64,000 bases of DNA, taken from NCBI RefSeq assembly GCF_900637195.1, contig NZ_LR134356.1, positions 2,728,001 through 2,792,000 of the forward strand, written 5' to 3'. The position numbers and the translations under genes are program-made. Of this stretch, positions 20,792 to 32,613 are shown one piece after another. This DNA is from Mycolicibacterium aurum (GTDB taxonomy: Bacteria > Actinomycetota > Actinomycetes > Mycobacteriales > Mycobacteriaceae). The notes beneath the pieces are model-generated. The model saw only the letters and a program-made list of their open reading frames with translations, did not search any database and was not told the DNA's origin. Position 1 is the stretch's first letter; the number at the start of each line of letters is the position of its first letter.

Positions 20792-22093
20792 GTGCCTGAG
20801 TTGACGCCCATCGAGATCAGCGCCATCGATGCCGCTCACATCTGGCATCCGTACAGTCCGATCGGCGAGCAGGCGCTGCCCCCCGTCGTGGCGGTGGCGG
20901 CGCACGGTCCCTGGTTGACCCTGAGTCACGGCGGGCGTGAGGTCGAGGTTCTCGACGCGATGGCGTCGTGGTGGACCGCTGTGCACGGGCACGGCCACCC
21001 GGCGCTCGACCAGGCGATCACCCGTCAGCTCGCGACCATGAACCATGTCATGTTCGGTGGCCTGACCCACGAACCGGCGGCGCGGCTGGCCCAACTGCTG
21101 GTCGACGTGACCCCCGAGGGACTGGAGACGGTGTTCTTCAGCGACTCCGGTTCCGTCTCGGTCGAGGTCGCGATCAAGATGGCGCTGCAGTACTGGCGCA
21201 GCAGTGGACACCGCCGCAAGGGCCGGCTGATGACGTGGCGCGGCGGCTACCACGGCGACACCTTCACGCCGATGAGCGTGTGCGATCCGCAGGGTGGCAT
21301 GCACGAGCTGTGGACGGGGGAGAACTCGCTGCTCGCCGATCAGGTGTTCGCTCCGCCGGTGCCGGACACGTACGACCCGGCGTACGTGACGGCGTTCGCC
21401 GAGCAACTGGCCCGGCACGCCGATGAGCTCGCGGCGGTGATCGTCGAACCCGTCGTCCAGGGTGCCGGAGGCATGCGGTTTCACGACCCCCGCTATCTGG
21501 CCGACCTGCGCCGGTTGTGCGATGAGCACGGCGTGCTGCTGATCTTCGACGAGATCGCGACCGGGTTCGGCAGGACGGGCGCGATGTTCGCCGCCGACCA
21601 CGCCGGGGTCTGCCCCGACATCATGTGCGTCGGTAAGGCCCTCACCGGCGGCTATCTGACCCTCGCGGCGACGCTGTGCACCCGTGACGTCGCGGCGACG
21701 ATCAGCGCCAACCCGCCTGGCGCGCTGATGCACGGTCCGACGTTCATGGCCAACGCGCTGGCCTGCGCGGTGAGCGTGGCGTCGGTCGAACTGTTGCTCG
21801 CTTCCGGGTGGCAGGCGAAGGTGCGGGCCATCGAGGACGGTCTGCGCGCCGGCCTTGCGCCTGCGGTCGCGCTGCCGAATGTCTGTGACGTGCGTGTCCT
21901 GGGCGCGATCGGGGTGATCGAGCTGGACCGTGCCGTCGACCTCGCTGTCGCGACGCCGACTGCCATCGAGCATGGCGTCTGGCTACGGCCGTTCCGCAAC
22001 CTGATCTACGTGATGCCCCCCTATATCTGTAGTCGCGGCGAGATCGACCAGATCACCTCAGCGATGATCGCGGTGGCGCGTGCACTAACCTGA
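20792..22093 (+). CDS. bioA: Adenosylmethionine-8-amino-7-oxononanoate aminotransferase
   Basis: PLP enzyme converting KAPA to DAPA with S-adenosylmethionine as amino donor, in biotin synthesis. It has 433 residues. [10 protein letters not shown] near the N terminus, [21 protein letters not shown] and the PLP Lys in [11 protein letters not shown] are all BioA signatures. The GTG at 20792 follows a -10 box by 7 nt. The frame runs further upstream to 20618, but that would overlap the divergent acyltransferase. Its stop codon lies within the operator of bioF. Confidence 0.96.
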   Translation: MPELTPIEISAIDAAHIWHPYSPIGEQALPPVVAVAAHGPWLTLSHGGREVEVLDAMASWWTAVHGHGHPALDQAITRQLATMNHVMFGGLTHEPAARLAQLLVDVTPEGLETVFFSDSGSVSVEVAIKMALQYWRSSGHRRKGRLMTWRGGYHGDTFTPMSVCDPQGGMHELWTGENSLLADQVFAPPVPDTYDPAYVTAFAEQLARHADELAAVIVEPVVQGAGGMRFHDPRYLADLRRLCDEHGVLLIFDEIATGFGRTGAMFAADHAGVCPDIMCVGKALTGGYLTLAATLCTRDVAATISANPPGALMHGPTFMANALACAVSVASVELLLASGWQAKVRAIEDGLRAGLAPAVALPNVCDVRVLGAIGVIELDRAVDLAVATPTAIEHGVWLRPFRNLIYVMPPYICSRGEIDQITSAMIAVARALT

Positions 22094-22103
22094 ACGGTGT
22101 TCA
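22086..22103 (+). promoter_or_regulatory. bioF promoter -10 and BioQ-type operator
   Basis: TAACCT (22086-22091) matches TANNNT. The 13-bp inverted repeat TGAACGGTGTTCA (22091-22103) starts on its last base and covers the transcription start. The bioA stop codon (22091-22093) is part of the repeat. An identical site precedes bioB at 25109-25121. TGAAC-N3-inverted repeats of this size are the known class of BioQ boxes in mycobacteria. Confidence 0.75.
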
Positions 22104-22134
22104 AGAGCGGTTCGAAGCCCAGAGGAGCACCGTG

Positions 22135-23274
22135 ATGCGCGTCGGTCTTTCCCCGCTGGCCTGGCTTGACGAGGTCGCGGAGCAGAGGCGTGCCGCGGGG
22201 TTGCGACGCTCCCTGCGGACCCGTCCACCGGTGGGCGCCGAGCTCGACCTCGCCTCCAACGACTACCTCGGGCTGTCGCAGCATCCTCGTGTGCTCGACG
22301 GTGGCATCGCCGCGCTGCGCACCTGGGGCGCGGGCTCCACCGGATCCCGGCTGGTCACCGGCAACACCGAGCTCCACGAAGCGTTCGAGGACGCACTGGC
22401 GACGTTCGTCGGGGCGGCCTCGGCGCTGGTCTTCTCCTCGGGCTACACCGCCAACCTCGGTGCGGTGGTCGCGCTGTCCGGGCCCGGATCCCTTCTGGTC
22501 TCCGACGCCTACACCCACGCCTCGCTGGTGGACGCCTGCCGCCTGTCCCGCGCGCGGGTGGTCGTGACACCGCACAACGACGTCACCGCGGTCGACCGGG
22601 CGCTGGCCGAGCGTGCCGAGGAACGCGCGGTGGTGGTCACGGATTCGGTGTTCTCCGCCGACGGTGATCTGGCCCCGCTGCGCGGGCTGCACGACGCCTG
22701 CCGCAGGCACGGCGCCCTGCTGATCGTCGACGAAGCGCACGGCTTGGGCGTGCGCGGCGACGGCGGTCGTGGTCTGCTCGACGAAGTCGGCCTCGCCGGC
22801 GCGCCGGACGTGGTGATGACGACGACGCTGTCGAAGGCGCTGGGCAGTCAGGGCGGGGTCGTTCTCGGCCCGACGGCGGTCCGGGCGCATCTCATCGACG
22901 CGGCGCGGCCGTTCATCTTCGACACCGGTCTGGCGCCCGCTGCGGTCGGTGCTGCGCGCGCCGCGCTGCAGGTCCTCATCGACGAGCCGTGGCGCGCGCA
23001 GCGTGTGCTCGACCATGCCGCAACGCTGGCCTCGATCTGCGGCGTCTCCGACATACCGGCCTCGGCTGTGGTTTCGGTCATTCTCGGCGAACCCGAGGTG
23101 GCATTCTCCGCCGCCGCCGCCTGCCTGGAACTCGGGGTGCGGGTCGGCTGCTTCCGCCCGCCGACGGTTCCCGCGGGCACCTCGCGACTGCGGCTGACCG
23201 CTCGAGCGTCGCTGTCCGACGACGAGATGGCATTGGCCCGGCAGGTTCTCACCGACGTGCTGTCGCCGACATGA
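22135..23274 (+). CDS. bioF: 8-amino-7-oxononanoate synthase
   Basis: PLP enzyme joining L-alanine and pimeloyl-ACP/CoA to give KAPA. It has 379 residues. [15 protein letters not shown], the glycine-rich [21 protein letters not shown] and the PLP Lys in [12 protein letters not shown] identify the family. AGAGGAGC at 22121-22128 favours the ATG at 22135; the GTG at 22132 is too close to the Shine-Dalgarno core. The stop overlaps the bioD ATG (ATGA). Its own BioQ-controlled promoter inside the end of bioA means bioFD can be regulated apart from bioA. Confidence 0.95.
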   Translation: MRVGLSPLAWLDEVAEQRRAAGLRRSLRTRPPVGAELDLASNDYLGLSQHPRVLDGGIAALRTWGAGSTGSRLVTGNTELHEAFEDALATFVGAASALVFSSGYTANLGAVVALSGPGSLLVSDAYTHASLVDACRLSRARVVVTPHNDVTAVDRALAERAEERAVVVTDSVFSADGDLAPLRGLHDACRRHGALLIVDEAHGLGVRGDGGRGLLDEVGLAGAPDVVMTTTLSKALGSQGGVVLGPTAVRAHLIDAARPFIFDTGLAPAAVGAARAALQVLIDEPWRAQRVLDHAATLASICGVSDIPASAVVSVILGEPEVAFSAAAACLELGVRVGCFRPPTVPAGTSRLRLTARASLSDDEMALARQVLTDVLSPT

Positions 23275-23951
23275 GCGTTCTCGTCGTCACCGGGACGGGC
23301 ACAGGCATCGGCAAGACCGTCGCCACCGCCACGCTGGCCTGCTTCGCCCGCCTCGCCGGTATCGACGTGGCGGTCTGCAAGCCGGTCCAGACCGGCGCCA
23401 AGGACGGCGACGACGACCTCGCCGAGGTGGCGCGGCTGGCGGGCATCACCGAATTGCATTCCCTGGCAAAGTTTCCCGAGCCTCTCGCGCCGTTGGCGGC
23501 CGCCCAGCAGGCGAATTCGGAGCTGCCGGGACGCGCGGCTTTCCTCGACATGATCACCGCGGTCGACCGTCCGGACAGGCTCACGCTCGTCGAGGGCGCG
23601 GGTGGGCTGCTGGTCGAGATCGGCGCAGGCGGTCTGACACTCCGTGACATCGCCGCAGATCTCGGTGCTCCGGTGCTGACCGTGGTCGCCCCAGGCCTCG
23701 GGACGCTCAACCACACCTCACTGACACTGGAAGCATTGGCGCACAGAGGAATTCAGAGTGCCGGCCTCGTCATCGGCGCATGGCCCGCCCAACCCGGCCT
23801 GGCCGAGATCGACAACCGCGACGCTCTTGCGCGGCTGGGGCCGGTGCGTGCCGCCCTGCCCGCCGGTTCGGGATCGGTGAGCGTCACGGACTTCGAACGG
23901 ATGAGCTCACGGGCCTTCGACCGGTCGTGGGTGGAGAGTCTGGTCGGCTGA
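23271..23951 (+). CDS. bioD: ATP-dependent dethiobiotin synthetase
   Basis: Closes the ureido ring of DAPA using ATP and CO2 to give dethiobiotin. It has 226 residues. The P-loop GTGTGIGKT is at about residues 7-15, CKPVQTG follows, and the [10 protein letters not shown] motif supports the assignment. The ATG overlaps the bioF stop, and the stop overlaps the next ATG by one base (TGATG), so bioF, bioD and the 2H phosphoesterase are translated together. Confidence 0.95.
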   Translation: MSVLVVTGTGTGIGKTVATATLACFARLAGIDVAVCKPVQTGAKDGDDDLAEVARLAGITELHSLAKFPEPLAPLAAAQQANSELPGRAAFLDMITAVDRPDRLTLVEGAGGLLVEIGAGGLTLRDIAADLGAPVLTVVAPGLGTLNHTSLTLEALAHRGIQSAGLVIGAWPAQPGLAEIDNRDALARLGPVRAALPAGSGSVSVTDFERMSSRAFDRSWVESLVG

Positions 23952-24493
23952 TGGTGCACTCCGTCGAGCTGCTGTTCGACGCCGAGACCGACGCCGCGGT
24001 CCGACAGGTCTGGGATGAACTGGCCGACGCCGGGATTCGCAGCCTGGCGGCTCACCGGTCGCCGAGCAACCGGCCGCACGTGACCGTGACCGTGGCCGAA
24101 AACCTCGATGACGGCGTGGACGAGGCACTGCGGCCGGTGCTCGACCGCCTACCGCTGACGTGCGTGCTCGGGGCGCCCATGCTGTTCGGGTCGGGACACT
24201 CTCTCACATTGGTCCGGCTCGTCATCCCCTCGGCCGAGCTGCTGGCACTGCACGCCGAGGTGCACCGAATGAGCCTGCCGCATACGGCGACAGGTCCGCT
24301 GCCGCATGCCGATCCTGGCCGGTGGACGCCTCACGTCACGCTCGCGCGTCGGGTGCCGCTCGACCTGCTGCCGACCGCCTTCGGGGTGGGCGCAGTCACC
24401 CGCGACATCCCGGCGACCGCGGTCGGTCTTCGGCACTGGGATGGCGACGCCAAGGTCGTGCACACCATCACGGGTCACTCCTCGACGACGTAG
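23951..24493 (+). CDS. 2H phosphoesterase / 2'-5' RNA ligase-like protein
   Basis: A 180-residue cytoplasmic protein of the LigT-like 2H superfamily. Two H-x-T motifs form the active site: PHVTVTV in the first half and TPHVTLAR in the second. Family members open or join 2',3'-cyclic phosphates in RNA or nucleotides; the substrate here is unknown. It is coupled to bioD by a one-base overlap. The M. tuberculosis equivalent (Rv1571) is also attached to bioD, which hints at, but does not show, a biotin-related role. It faces bioQ convergently, 15 bp away. Confidence 0.85.
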   Translation: MVHSVELLFDAETDAAVRQVWDELADAGIRSLAAHRSPSNRPHVTVTVAENLDDGVDEALRPVLDRLPLTCVLGAPMLFGSGHSLTLVRLVIPSAELLALHAEVHRMSLPHTATGPLPHADPGRWTPHVTLARRVPLDLLPTAFGVGAVTRDIPATAVGLRHWDGDAKVVHTITGHSSTT

Positions 24494-24508
24494 TGCCGCC
24501 ATCGCGAC

Positions 24509-25093
24509 TCAACGCGGTGTCTGTGTACCAGCCCTGCTGTGGGCGGCGGCACCGTCGGTGAGGAGGCGCAGGCCGAACGCGAACCGGGCGTTGGCGTCCT
24601 CGGCCCACACCGTCTGCCCGACGTCCGCGCCTGCGGCGTCCCACTGCAACCGCGACTGTTCGTCGGCGGTGAACCCGAGGACGTAGTAGATGATCGTGCG
24701 GGCTGTCAGCTCCGCGTGCTCGATGGCGATGCCCGCGTCGGCGGCGGCGACGGCGAGCCGGCCCACGACCGCGGTCATCGCCTCGGACTGCCCGGCGGCG
24801 AAACTGGCCGAGACCAGCTCCGCGCCGTCGGTATGCGACAGCAGGGCGTCGCGAAGCTGTGTGCAGATGGCGCCGACGCGCTCGTGCCACGGGCCGCTGG
24901 CGTCGCTCACCGGGGCCAGGATGCGGTCGGCCACCGCGCCGAGAAGCTGCTGCTTGTTGGCGAAATGCCAGTACAGCGCGCCGGGGGACACGTTGAGTTC
25001 ACGGGCGAGCCGTCGCATCGACAGATCGGCGATCCCGTAGTTGTCCAGCAGCGACGTCGCCACGTCGACCACGTCTCGTTTGTGGAGCTGCAC
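24509..25093 (-). CDS. bioQ: TetR-family repressor of biotin genes (BioQ type)
   Basis: A 194-residue TetR regulator. The N-terminal helix-turn-helix (ADLSMRRLARELNVSPGALYWHF, recognition helix ending in YWHF) is followed by a ligand-binding domain. It is divergent from bioB, with the inverted repeat TGAACGGTGTTCA between them and a second copy before bioFD. That arrangement is the known one for BioQ in M. smegmatis and corynebacteria. The GTG at 25093 is 6 nt after TAGGGT, so the mRNA is probably leaderless. The BioQ label rests on context and operator type rather than on residues diagnostic of BioQ. Confidence 0.85.
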   Translation of the reverse strand: MQLHKRDVVDVATSLLDNYGIADLSMRRLARELNVSPGALYWHFANKQQLLGAVADRILAPVSDASGPWHERVGAICTQLRDALLSHTDGAELVSASFAAGQSEAMTAVVGRLAVAAADAGIAIEHAELTARTIIYYVLGFTADEQSRLQWDAAGADVGQTVWAEDANARFAFGLRLLTDGAAAHSRAGTQTPR

Positions 25094-25099
25094 GCCAGT

Positions 25100-26420
<1,321 letters not shown>

Positions 26421-26424
<4 letters not shown>

Positions 26425-27077
26425 CCGCCGCGGACTCGGCACCCCGGGTGTCGCAGGGCAGGGCGGCGCTGGCGGTCGTGATGGGATTCGTGGTCGGCGG
26501 TGGCGTCGTCGGTGTGCTGTGGGCGTGGCTGGCGCCGCCGATTCACGGCGTGGTCGCGTTGACCCGCAACGGTGATCGGGTGAAGGCCTTCCTGGGCGCC
26601 GAATCCGACAACTGGTTCACGTCCGCGTTCCTGGTGGTCGGCATGCTGTCGGTGCTGGCCGTCGTCGGGGCAGTTCTGGTGTGGCAGTGGCGCTCTCACC
26701 GTGGGCCGGCGATGGCCCTTGCGCTCGTCGTCGGCGCGGTGGCTGCTGCGGCGATGACGGCCGGCGTCGGAACGCTGATGGCACACCTGCGATACGGCGC
26801 TGTCGACGTCGCGGGAGCACCGGTGTCGGAGCAGCAGCGGGTGCACTACGTCACCGAGGCGCCCGCGGTGTTCTTCGGTCATTCGCCGCTGCAGATCGCG
26901 GCCACCCTGCTCTACCCGGCTGCCGTCGCCGCAATCGTCTATCTTCTTGCCGCGGTGGCCACTCCGCGTGACGACCTGGGCGCCTGGCCGCCGGTCGAGT
27001 ATCCCGAGTTGCCTACTGGTCGAATCGGGACAACGGCTGGCGTTCCACCCGTCGCCCCAACATCACCTTCGCAGTGA
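26421..27077 (+). CDS. DUF2567-like integral membrane protein (Rv1591 type)
   Basis: A 218-residue protein with four predicted transmembrane segments: [20 protein letters not shown], a second near [20 protein letters not shown], one around [20 protein letters not shown] and a last near [19 protein letters not shown] soluble loop lies between the first two and another between the last two. The GTG overlaps the upstream stop (GTGA), placing it at the end of the bioB transcript. The last 65 bp overlap the convergent lipase gene. No function is known. Confidence 0.8.
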
Positions 27078-28365
27078 TCTTTCCGAGGGTAAGCATGCCC
27101 CGGTAGGTCGACGGGTTGAGCAGTGTCGGCCATTTCGTCCGGGCGATGTGGGCGGCCAGCGGCCGGCCTGCGAAACGGTCCCGCAGCCAGCGCAGTGTCA
27201 TCGGTGCCGACATCGGGTGCAGCAGCAGGTGCTCGCTGAGCATGTCGCGGTGGTAGGTGACGCTGGCGCCGCCCTGGAGGTAGGTCTCGGTCAACTCGTC
27301 GATGTCGTCGACGGAGATGATCCGGTCGTGGACGGCCTGCACGATCAGGACCGGGATCTTCGGCGCGGCGGTGCCCAGCTTGATGCTGTTGAACACGTGC
27401 TGGACCTCGGGTGTCAGCAGGACTTCCTCGAGCGGGCGGTCGATCAGGGTGGCCATGTCCTTGCCGGCCATCTTGATCATCGCCTGCGCGGTGGTCATCC
27501 GCTGGATCCGCTGCAGCAGCGCCTTGCCCTCGACCGTGGCGTGCTCGTCGATGAGGCGGTCGAGGTCGGGGTAGATGTGGCACAGCGCCGCCACGACGAG
27601 CGCGGGCAGTCCTGAATAGATGCTGCCGTTGAGCCGGCGGAAGGTATGCCCGAGGTCGCCGACGGGCGAGCCGAGGACCGCGCCCACCACATTGAGTTCT
27701 GGCGCGTAGCCGTCCTGCACCTCGGCGGCCCATGCCGAGGCCAGCCCGCCGCCGGAATACCCCCACAGGCCGACGGGGGATTGCAGGGTCAGGCCGAACG
27801 ATTCGTGATTGATGGCGGCGCGGATGCCGTCCAGGATGTGGTAGCCGGGCTCGTAGGGGGCGCCCCACATGCCGGTCGAGCCTTCGTGGTCGGGAATCGA
27901 GACGGCCCATCCCTCGGCGAGTGCCGCCGCGATCAGCAGGAATTCGAACTGGGCCACCGCACCGATGGCTTTGGCGCCGCGCCGAAGGGCGTAGGACGGG
28001 AAACAGCGTGCCGCGATCGCGTCGATGGCGCACTGGTAGGACACGATCGGCAACGGTCGCTCCGAGGTGCGTTCGGAGGGGATGACGACGGTGGTGATGC
28101 CGGCCTGCGGTTCGCCCTGGAAATCTGTCGTCCGGTACAGCAGCTGCGTGGCAGTGAACTTCTGCGGGATCAGGCCGAGGAACGCCAGTTCGACGTCGCG
28201 GGAGCGCAGCACGGTGCCGGGGCGGGCGTGTTCGAACCCGGCGGGCGGCTCGCAAAAGGGGTCCTGGTCCGGCACCAGCGGCCGTGACCTGGGCTTCAGC
28301 GGTTCATGCAGCGGCTGGCCGATCCAGTCGGCGCCGGTCGACCGTGCAACGCTGCCCAAGTCCAT
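27013..28365 (-). CDS. LIP-family (secretory-lipase type) alpha/beta hydrolase
   Basis: A 450-residue alpha/beta hydrolase. [14 protein letters not shown] contains the nucleophile elbow G-x-S-x-G. The downstream [16 protein letters not shown] carries the acidic residue, and [14 protein letters not shown] probably the catalytic His. Size and pattern match the LIP lipase family (M. tuberculosis Rv1592c occupies the same place). No N-terminal signal peptide is visible, so it may be cytoplasmic or exported by another route. It lies 42 bp after nrtR on the same strand and overlaps the DUF2567-like gene tail to tail by 65 bp. Confidence 0.85.
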   Translation of the reverse strand: MDLGSVARSTGADWIGQPLHEPLKPRSRPLVPDQDPFCEPPAGFEHARPGTVLRSRDVELAFLGLIPQKFTATQLLYRTTDFQGEPQAGITTVVIPSERTSERPLPIVSYQCAIDAIAARCFPSYALRRGAKAIGAVAQFEFLLIAAALAEGWAVSIPDHEGSTGMWGAPYEPGYHILDGIRAAINHESFGLTLQSPVGLWGYSGGGLASAWAAEVQDGYAPELNVVGAVLGSPVGDLGHTFRRLNGSIYSGLPALVVAALCHIYPDLDRLIDEHATVEGKALLQRIQRMTTAQAMIKMAGKDMATLIDRPLEEVLLTPEVQHVFNSIKLGTAAPKIPVLIVQAVHDRIISVDDIDELTETYLQGGASVTYHRDMLSEHLLLHPMSAPMTLRWLRDRFAGRPLAAHIARTKWPTLLNPSTYRGMLTLGKITAKVMLGRRVERQPLSRFDQ

Positions 28366-28407
28366 CCAGGCATTGTTGCCTAAGAATGCGTTAAGAAGCC
28401 AGTCGAC

Positions 28408-29112
28408 TCACCCGGGTGGGCGCAGCGCGGCGAACTCGTCGGTGACGCGATAGCGAGAATCAGCAAACCGATACAGCGCGGCCGGTCGCCCGCCGCTGCG
28501 GCCGGACCGCGCGGTGGTGCCGGTTCGGGTGATCACATGCCGCCGCTCGAGGACGCGCTGCAGGTTGGTGGCGTCCACGGGGTGCCCGAGCGCGGCGCTG
28601 TAGATGTCGCGCAGTGTCGAGAGGGCGAATTCGCCTGGCGCCAGGGCAAATCCGATATTGGTGTAGGAAAGCTTGGCGACCAGCCGGTTGTGGGCGTGCT
28701 CGACCATGGGGCCGTGGTCGAACGCCATCGGCGGCAGGTCGCTGACCGGGTGCCATCGGGTGTCGGGTGGCAGCTCGGGCGTTGCGGGGGAGGGCACGAG
28801 ACCGAGGAACGTCGACGCGATCGTGCGCGGCCCGGGCACCCGATCGGGGGCGGAGAAAACGGCCAGCTGCTCGAGGTGGGCGACCTGGCGGAGGTCGACC
28901 TTCTCGGCCAGCTGCCGCCGGACCGAGCTCGTCAGGTCTTCGTCGGCACCGAGACGGCCACCGGGAAGCGACCACTTGCCCCGCTCGGGATCCAGTGCAC
29001 GCTGCCACAACAGCACGTGAAGTGCGGGTTTACGGCGGGCCCCCGGCGCTTCCCCCTGACGCACCTGGAACACGACGGCGAGCACCTCGTGTTCAGTGTT
29101 AGTATGAGCCAT
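28408..29112 (-). CDS. nrtR: NrtR-type regulator: inactive Nudix domain plus winged helix
   Basis: A 234-residue repressor of NAD-synthesis genes. Residues ~1-150 form a Nudix-fold domain (WSLPGGRLGADEDL, then SSVRRQLAEKVDL). The Nudix box is degenerate: the R-E of REUxEE reads RQ and the first acidic position is shifted, as in NrtR proteins that bind ADP-ribose without hydrolysing it. Residues ~150-234 form the winged-helix DNA-binding domain. It is divergent from nadABC with a 23-bp palindrome between. The ATG at 29112 is 7 nt after TACAAT, predicting a leaderless and self-repressed transcript. Confidence 0.88.
   Translation of the reverse strand: MAHTNTEHEVLAVVFQVRQGEAPGARRKPALHVLLWQRALDPERGKWSLPGGRLGADEDLTSSVRRQLAEKVDLRQVAHLEQLAVFSAPDRVPGPRTIASTFLGLVPSPATPELPPDTRWHPVSDLPPMAFDHGPMVEHAHNRLVAKLSYTNIGFALAPGEFALSTLRDIYSAALGHPVDATNLQRVLERRHVITRTGTTARSGRSGGRPAALYRFADSRYRVTDEFAALRPPG
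29100..29105 (+). promoter_or_regulatory. Candidate nadA -10 element
   Basis: TAGTAT (29100-29105) fits TANNNT and lies inside the start of divergent nrtR. A transcript from here would begin near 29112 and run through the palindrome before the nadA Shine-Dalgarno site. No convincing -35 is seen. Confidence 0.4.
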
Positions 29113-29135
29113 GTTTTCGATTGTAAGTCGAAAAC
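29113..29135. promoter_or_regulatory. NrtR operator between nrtR and nadA
   Basis: Perfect inverted repeat with 8-bp arms GTTTTCGA (29113-29120) and TCGAAAAC (29128-29135) around a 7-bp spacer. The minus-strand -10 of nrtR (TACAAT, 29125-29120) sits in the spacer and the edge of one arm, so repressor binding would block nrtR itself as well as nadA. Confidence 0.82.
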
Positions 29136-29159
29136 CTCGATGGAGTGAAGGAGATAGCG

Positions 29160-30187
<1,028 letters not shown>

Positions 30188-30191
<4 letters not shown>

Positions 30192-31756
30192 CGGGCTGCG
30201 GCGGCCGCGGTGGTTGGCGCCAGCGAGCCGACGTGGTCGTCATCGGCACCGGGGTCGCCGGGCTTGCCGCTGCGCTCGCCGCACATCGCCGCGGCCGCAA
30301 GGTCGTCCTGCTGAGCAAGGCGGGTGAGACCGCCACCTTCTACGCCCAAGGCGGGATCGCGGTCGTACTGCCGCACGCGCACAACGACGACGGAGACTCG
30401 ATCGAGTCCCATGTGGCCGACACGCTGGCTGCCGGCGCCGGGTTGTGCGACCCCGAAGCGGTCCGCTCGATCGTGTCCGACGGCTACCGTGCGGTCACCG
30501 AATTGGTTTCCTGGGGAGCGCATTTCGACGAGTCCGAGCCGGGACGCTGGGCACTCACGCGGGAAGGCGGGCACAGCAGGCGTCGCATCATCCATTCGGG
30601 TGGGGACGCAACCGGCGCCGAGGTGCAGCGCGCACTGAACTACGCGGCGGAGAACCTGGACATTCGCCGCAACCATGTCGCACTGGACCTGGTCCTCGAC
30701 GACGGCGCTGTTGCCGGAGTGACGGTTCTCAGCGGTGACGGTCTCGGAGTCGTGTACGCCCCGTCGGTGATCCTCGCGACCGGAGGCCTCGGCCACCTGT
30801 ACCAGGCCACCACCAACCCCGACGGGTCGACCGGCGACGGTGTGGCGCTGGCGATGTGGGCCGGAGTTGCGGTCAGCGACCTGGAGTTCATCCAGTTCCA
30901 CCCGACCATGCTGCACACCGGAGACAGTGGGGGACGGCGACCGCTGATCACCGAGGCGCTGCGGGGAGAGGGCGCGACACTCATCGACGCGCACGGCCGC
31001 TCGGTCACCTCCGGGGTGCACCCGATGGGCGACCTGGCCCCGCGCGACGTGGTGGCCGCGGCCATCGACGCGCGCCTGGCCCAGACCGGCGACCCATGTG
31101 TCTACCTCGACGCCCGCGCAGTTCGGAACCTTCCGAAGCGCTTCCCGACGGTCAACGCCGCCTGCCTGCAGGCCGGAATCGACCCCACCCGGCAGCCGAT
31201 TCCGGTGGTACCCGGCGCTCACTACAGCTGCGGCGGTGTGGTGACAGACGTGCACGGCCGCACCGACGTCGCCGGGCTGTTCGCGGCGGGAGAGGTGGCG
31301 CGTACCGGCATGCACGGCGCCAACCGGCTCGCCTCCAACAGCCTGCTGGAGGGTTTGGTGGTCGGCGGGCGCGCCGGGAACGCCGCGGCCGAGCATGCCG
31401 CATCGGCCGGGCCGAGCCGCGTCGTCGAGACGGTCCCTACGATGCGGCCCACACTGCCGAGAGTCGCACTGCAGCAGGCGATGACGCGACACGCGTCCGT
31501 GGTCCGCAGCGGCCGGGGATTGCGCGAGCTGGCCGACCGCCTGGACACCGCGACTCCGCGAGAGTTGCGGTCCCGATCGGACTTCGAGGACGCGGCGCTG
31601 ACGGCGGTCGCCCGTTCGGTCGCCGAGGCGGCGTTGGCGCGCACCGAATCCCGCGGTTGCCACCACCGGTCGGACTTCCCCGACATCGACCCGATGCAGG
31701 GATTCAGCACAGCGCGCGGCAGAAATCTCGCGCCTACCGCGGCGGGGTGCATATGA
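30188..31756 (+). CDS. nadB: L-aspartate oxidase
   Basis: FAD enzyme oxidising aspartate to iminoaspartate for NadA. It has 522 residues. The FAD-binding fingerprint [19 protein letters not shown] is near the N terminus. [11 protein letters not shown], the catalytic-region [10 protein letters not shown] and [21 protein letters not shown] support the assignment over succinate dehydrogenase. The ATG overlaps the nadA stop and the stop overlaps nadC (both ATGA). Confidence 0.95.
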
Positions 31757-32610
31757 CACTTTCCGAGAAGGAATTCGCCGAGGCTCGTGCGGTCGTCGCG
31801 CGCGCCCTCGAGGAGGACCTGCGGTACGGACCCGACGTGACCACACTGGCCACCGTCGACGCCGACGCGCGGACCATCGCATCGATGGTGTCCCGCGAGG
31901 AGGGCGTCGTCGCCGGCCTGGACTTGGCGCTGCTGGTCCTCGACGAGGTGATCGGCGCCGAAAGTTACTGCGTCAAACACCGTGTCCCGGATGGGACGCG
32001 CCTGGGTGCCGGCGACGCGGCGCTCGTGGTGGAGGGGCCGACACGCGGGCTGCTCACCGCCGAGCGCACGATGCTGAATCTGGTGTGCCATCTGTCCGGT
32101 GTCGCGACAGCAACGGCGGCGTGGGTGGAGGCGGTGTCGGGAACCAGCGCGAAGATCCGGGACACCCGCAAGACGCTGCCCGGTCTGCGGGCGCTGCAGA
32201 AGTACGCGGTGCGGGTCGGCGGTGGCACCAATCACCGTCTGGGGCTGGGAGATGCCGCCCTGATCAAGGACAACCACGTCGCCGCGGCCGGGTCGGTGGT
32301 CGCCGCGCTGCGTCAAGTGCGGGCGGCAGCACCGGACCTGCCGTGTGAGGTCGAGGTCGACTCGCTGGAACAACTCGACGATGTCCTGGCCGAGGATGTC
32401 GAGCTGGTGCTCCTGGACAACTTCCCGGTCTGGCAGACGCAGATCGCCGTGCAGCGTCGCGACGCGCGCTCCCCGGCGACGAAGTTGGAGTCCTCGGGCG
32501 GCCTGGCGTTGCAGAACGCGGCCGACTACGCGGGCACCGGGGTGGACTACCTCGCCGTCGGTGCGCTGACCCATTCGGTGCGGGTGCTGGACCTAGGGTT
32601 GGATCTCTAG
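31753..32610 (+). CDS. nadC: Nicotinate-nucleotide pyrophosphorylase (carboxylating)
   Basis: Converts quinolinate and phosphoribosyl pyrophosphate to nicotinate mononucleotide with release of CO2. It has 285 residues. EDLRYGPDVTT, KIRDTRKTLPGLR (substrate-binding Arg/Lys), GGGTNHRLGLGD, IKDNH and LVLLDNF are the diagnostic motifs. It ends the nad operon, with the next gene 3 nt downstream. Confidence 0.96.
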   Translation: MTLSEKEFAEARAVVARALEEDLRYGPDVTTLATVDADARTIASMVSREEGVVAGLDLALLVLDEVIGAESYCVKHRVPDGTRLGAGDAALVVEGPTRGLLTAERTMLNLVCHLSGVATATAAWVEAVSGTSAKIRDTRKTLPGLRALQKYAVRVGGGTNHRLGLGDAALIKDNHVAAAGSVVAALRQVRAAAPDLPCEVEVDSLEQLDDVLAEDVELVLLDNFPVWQTQIAVQRRDARSPATKLESSGGLALQNAADYAGTGVDYLAVGALTHSVRVLDLGLDL

Positions 32611-32613
32611 ACC

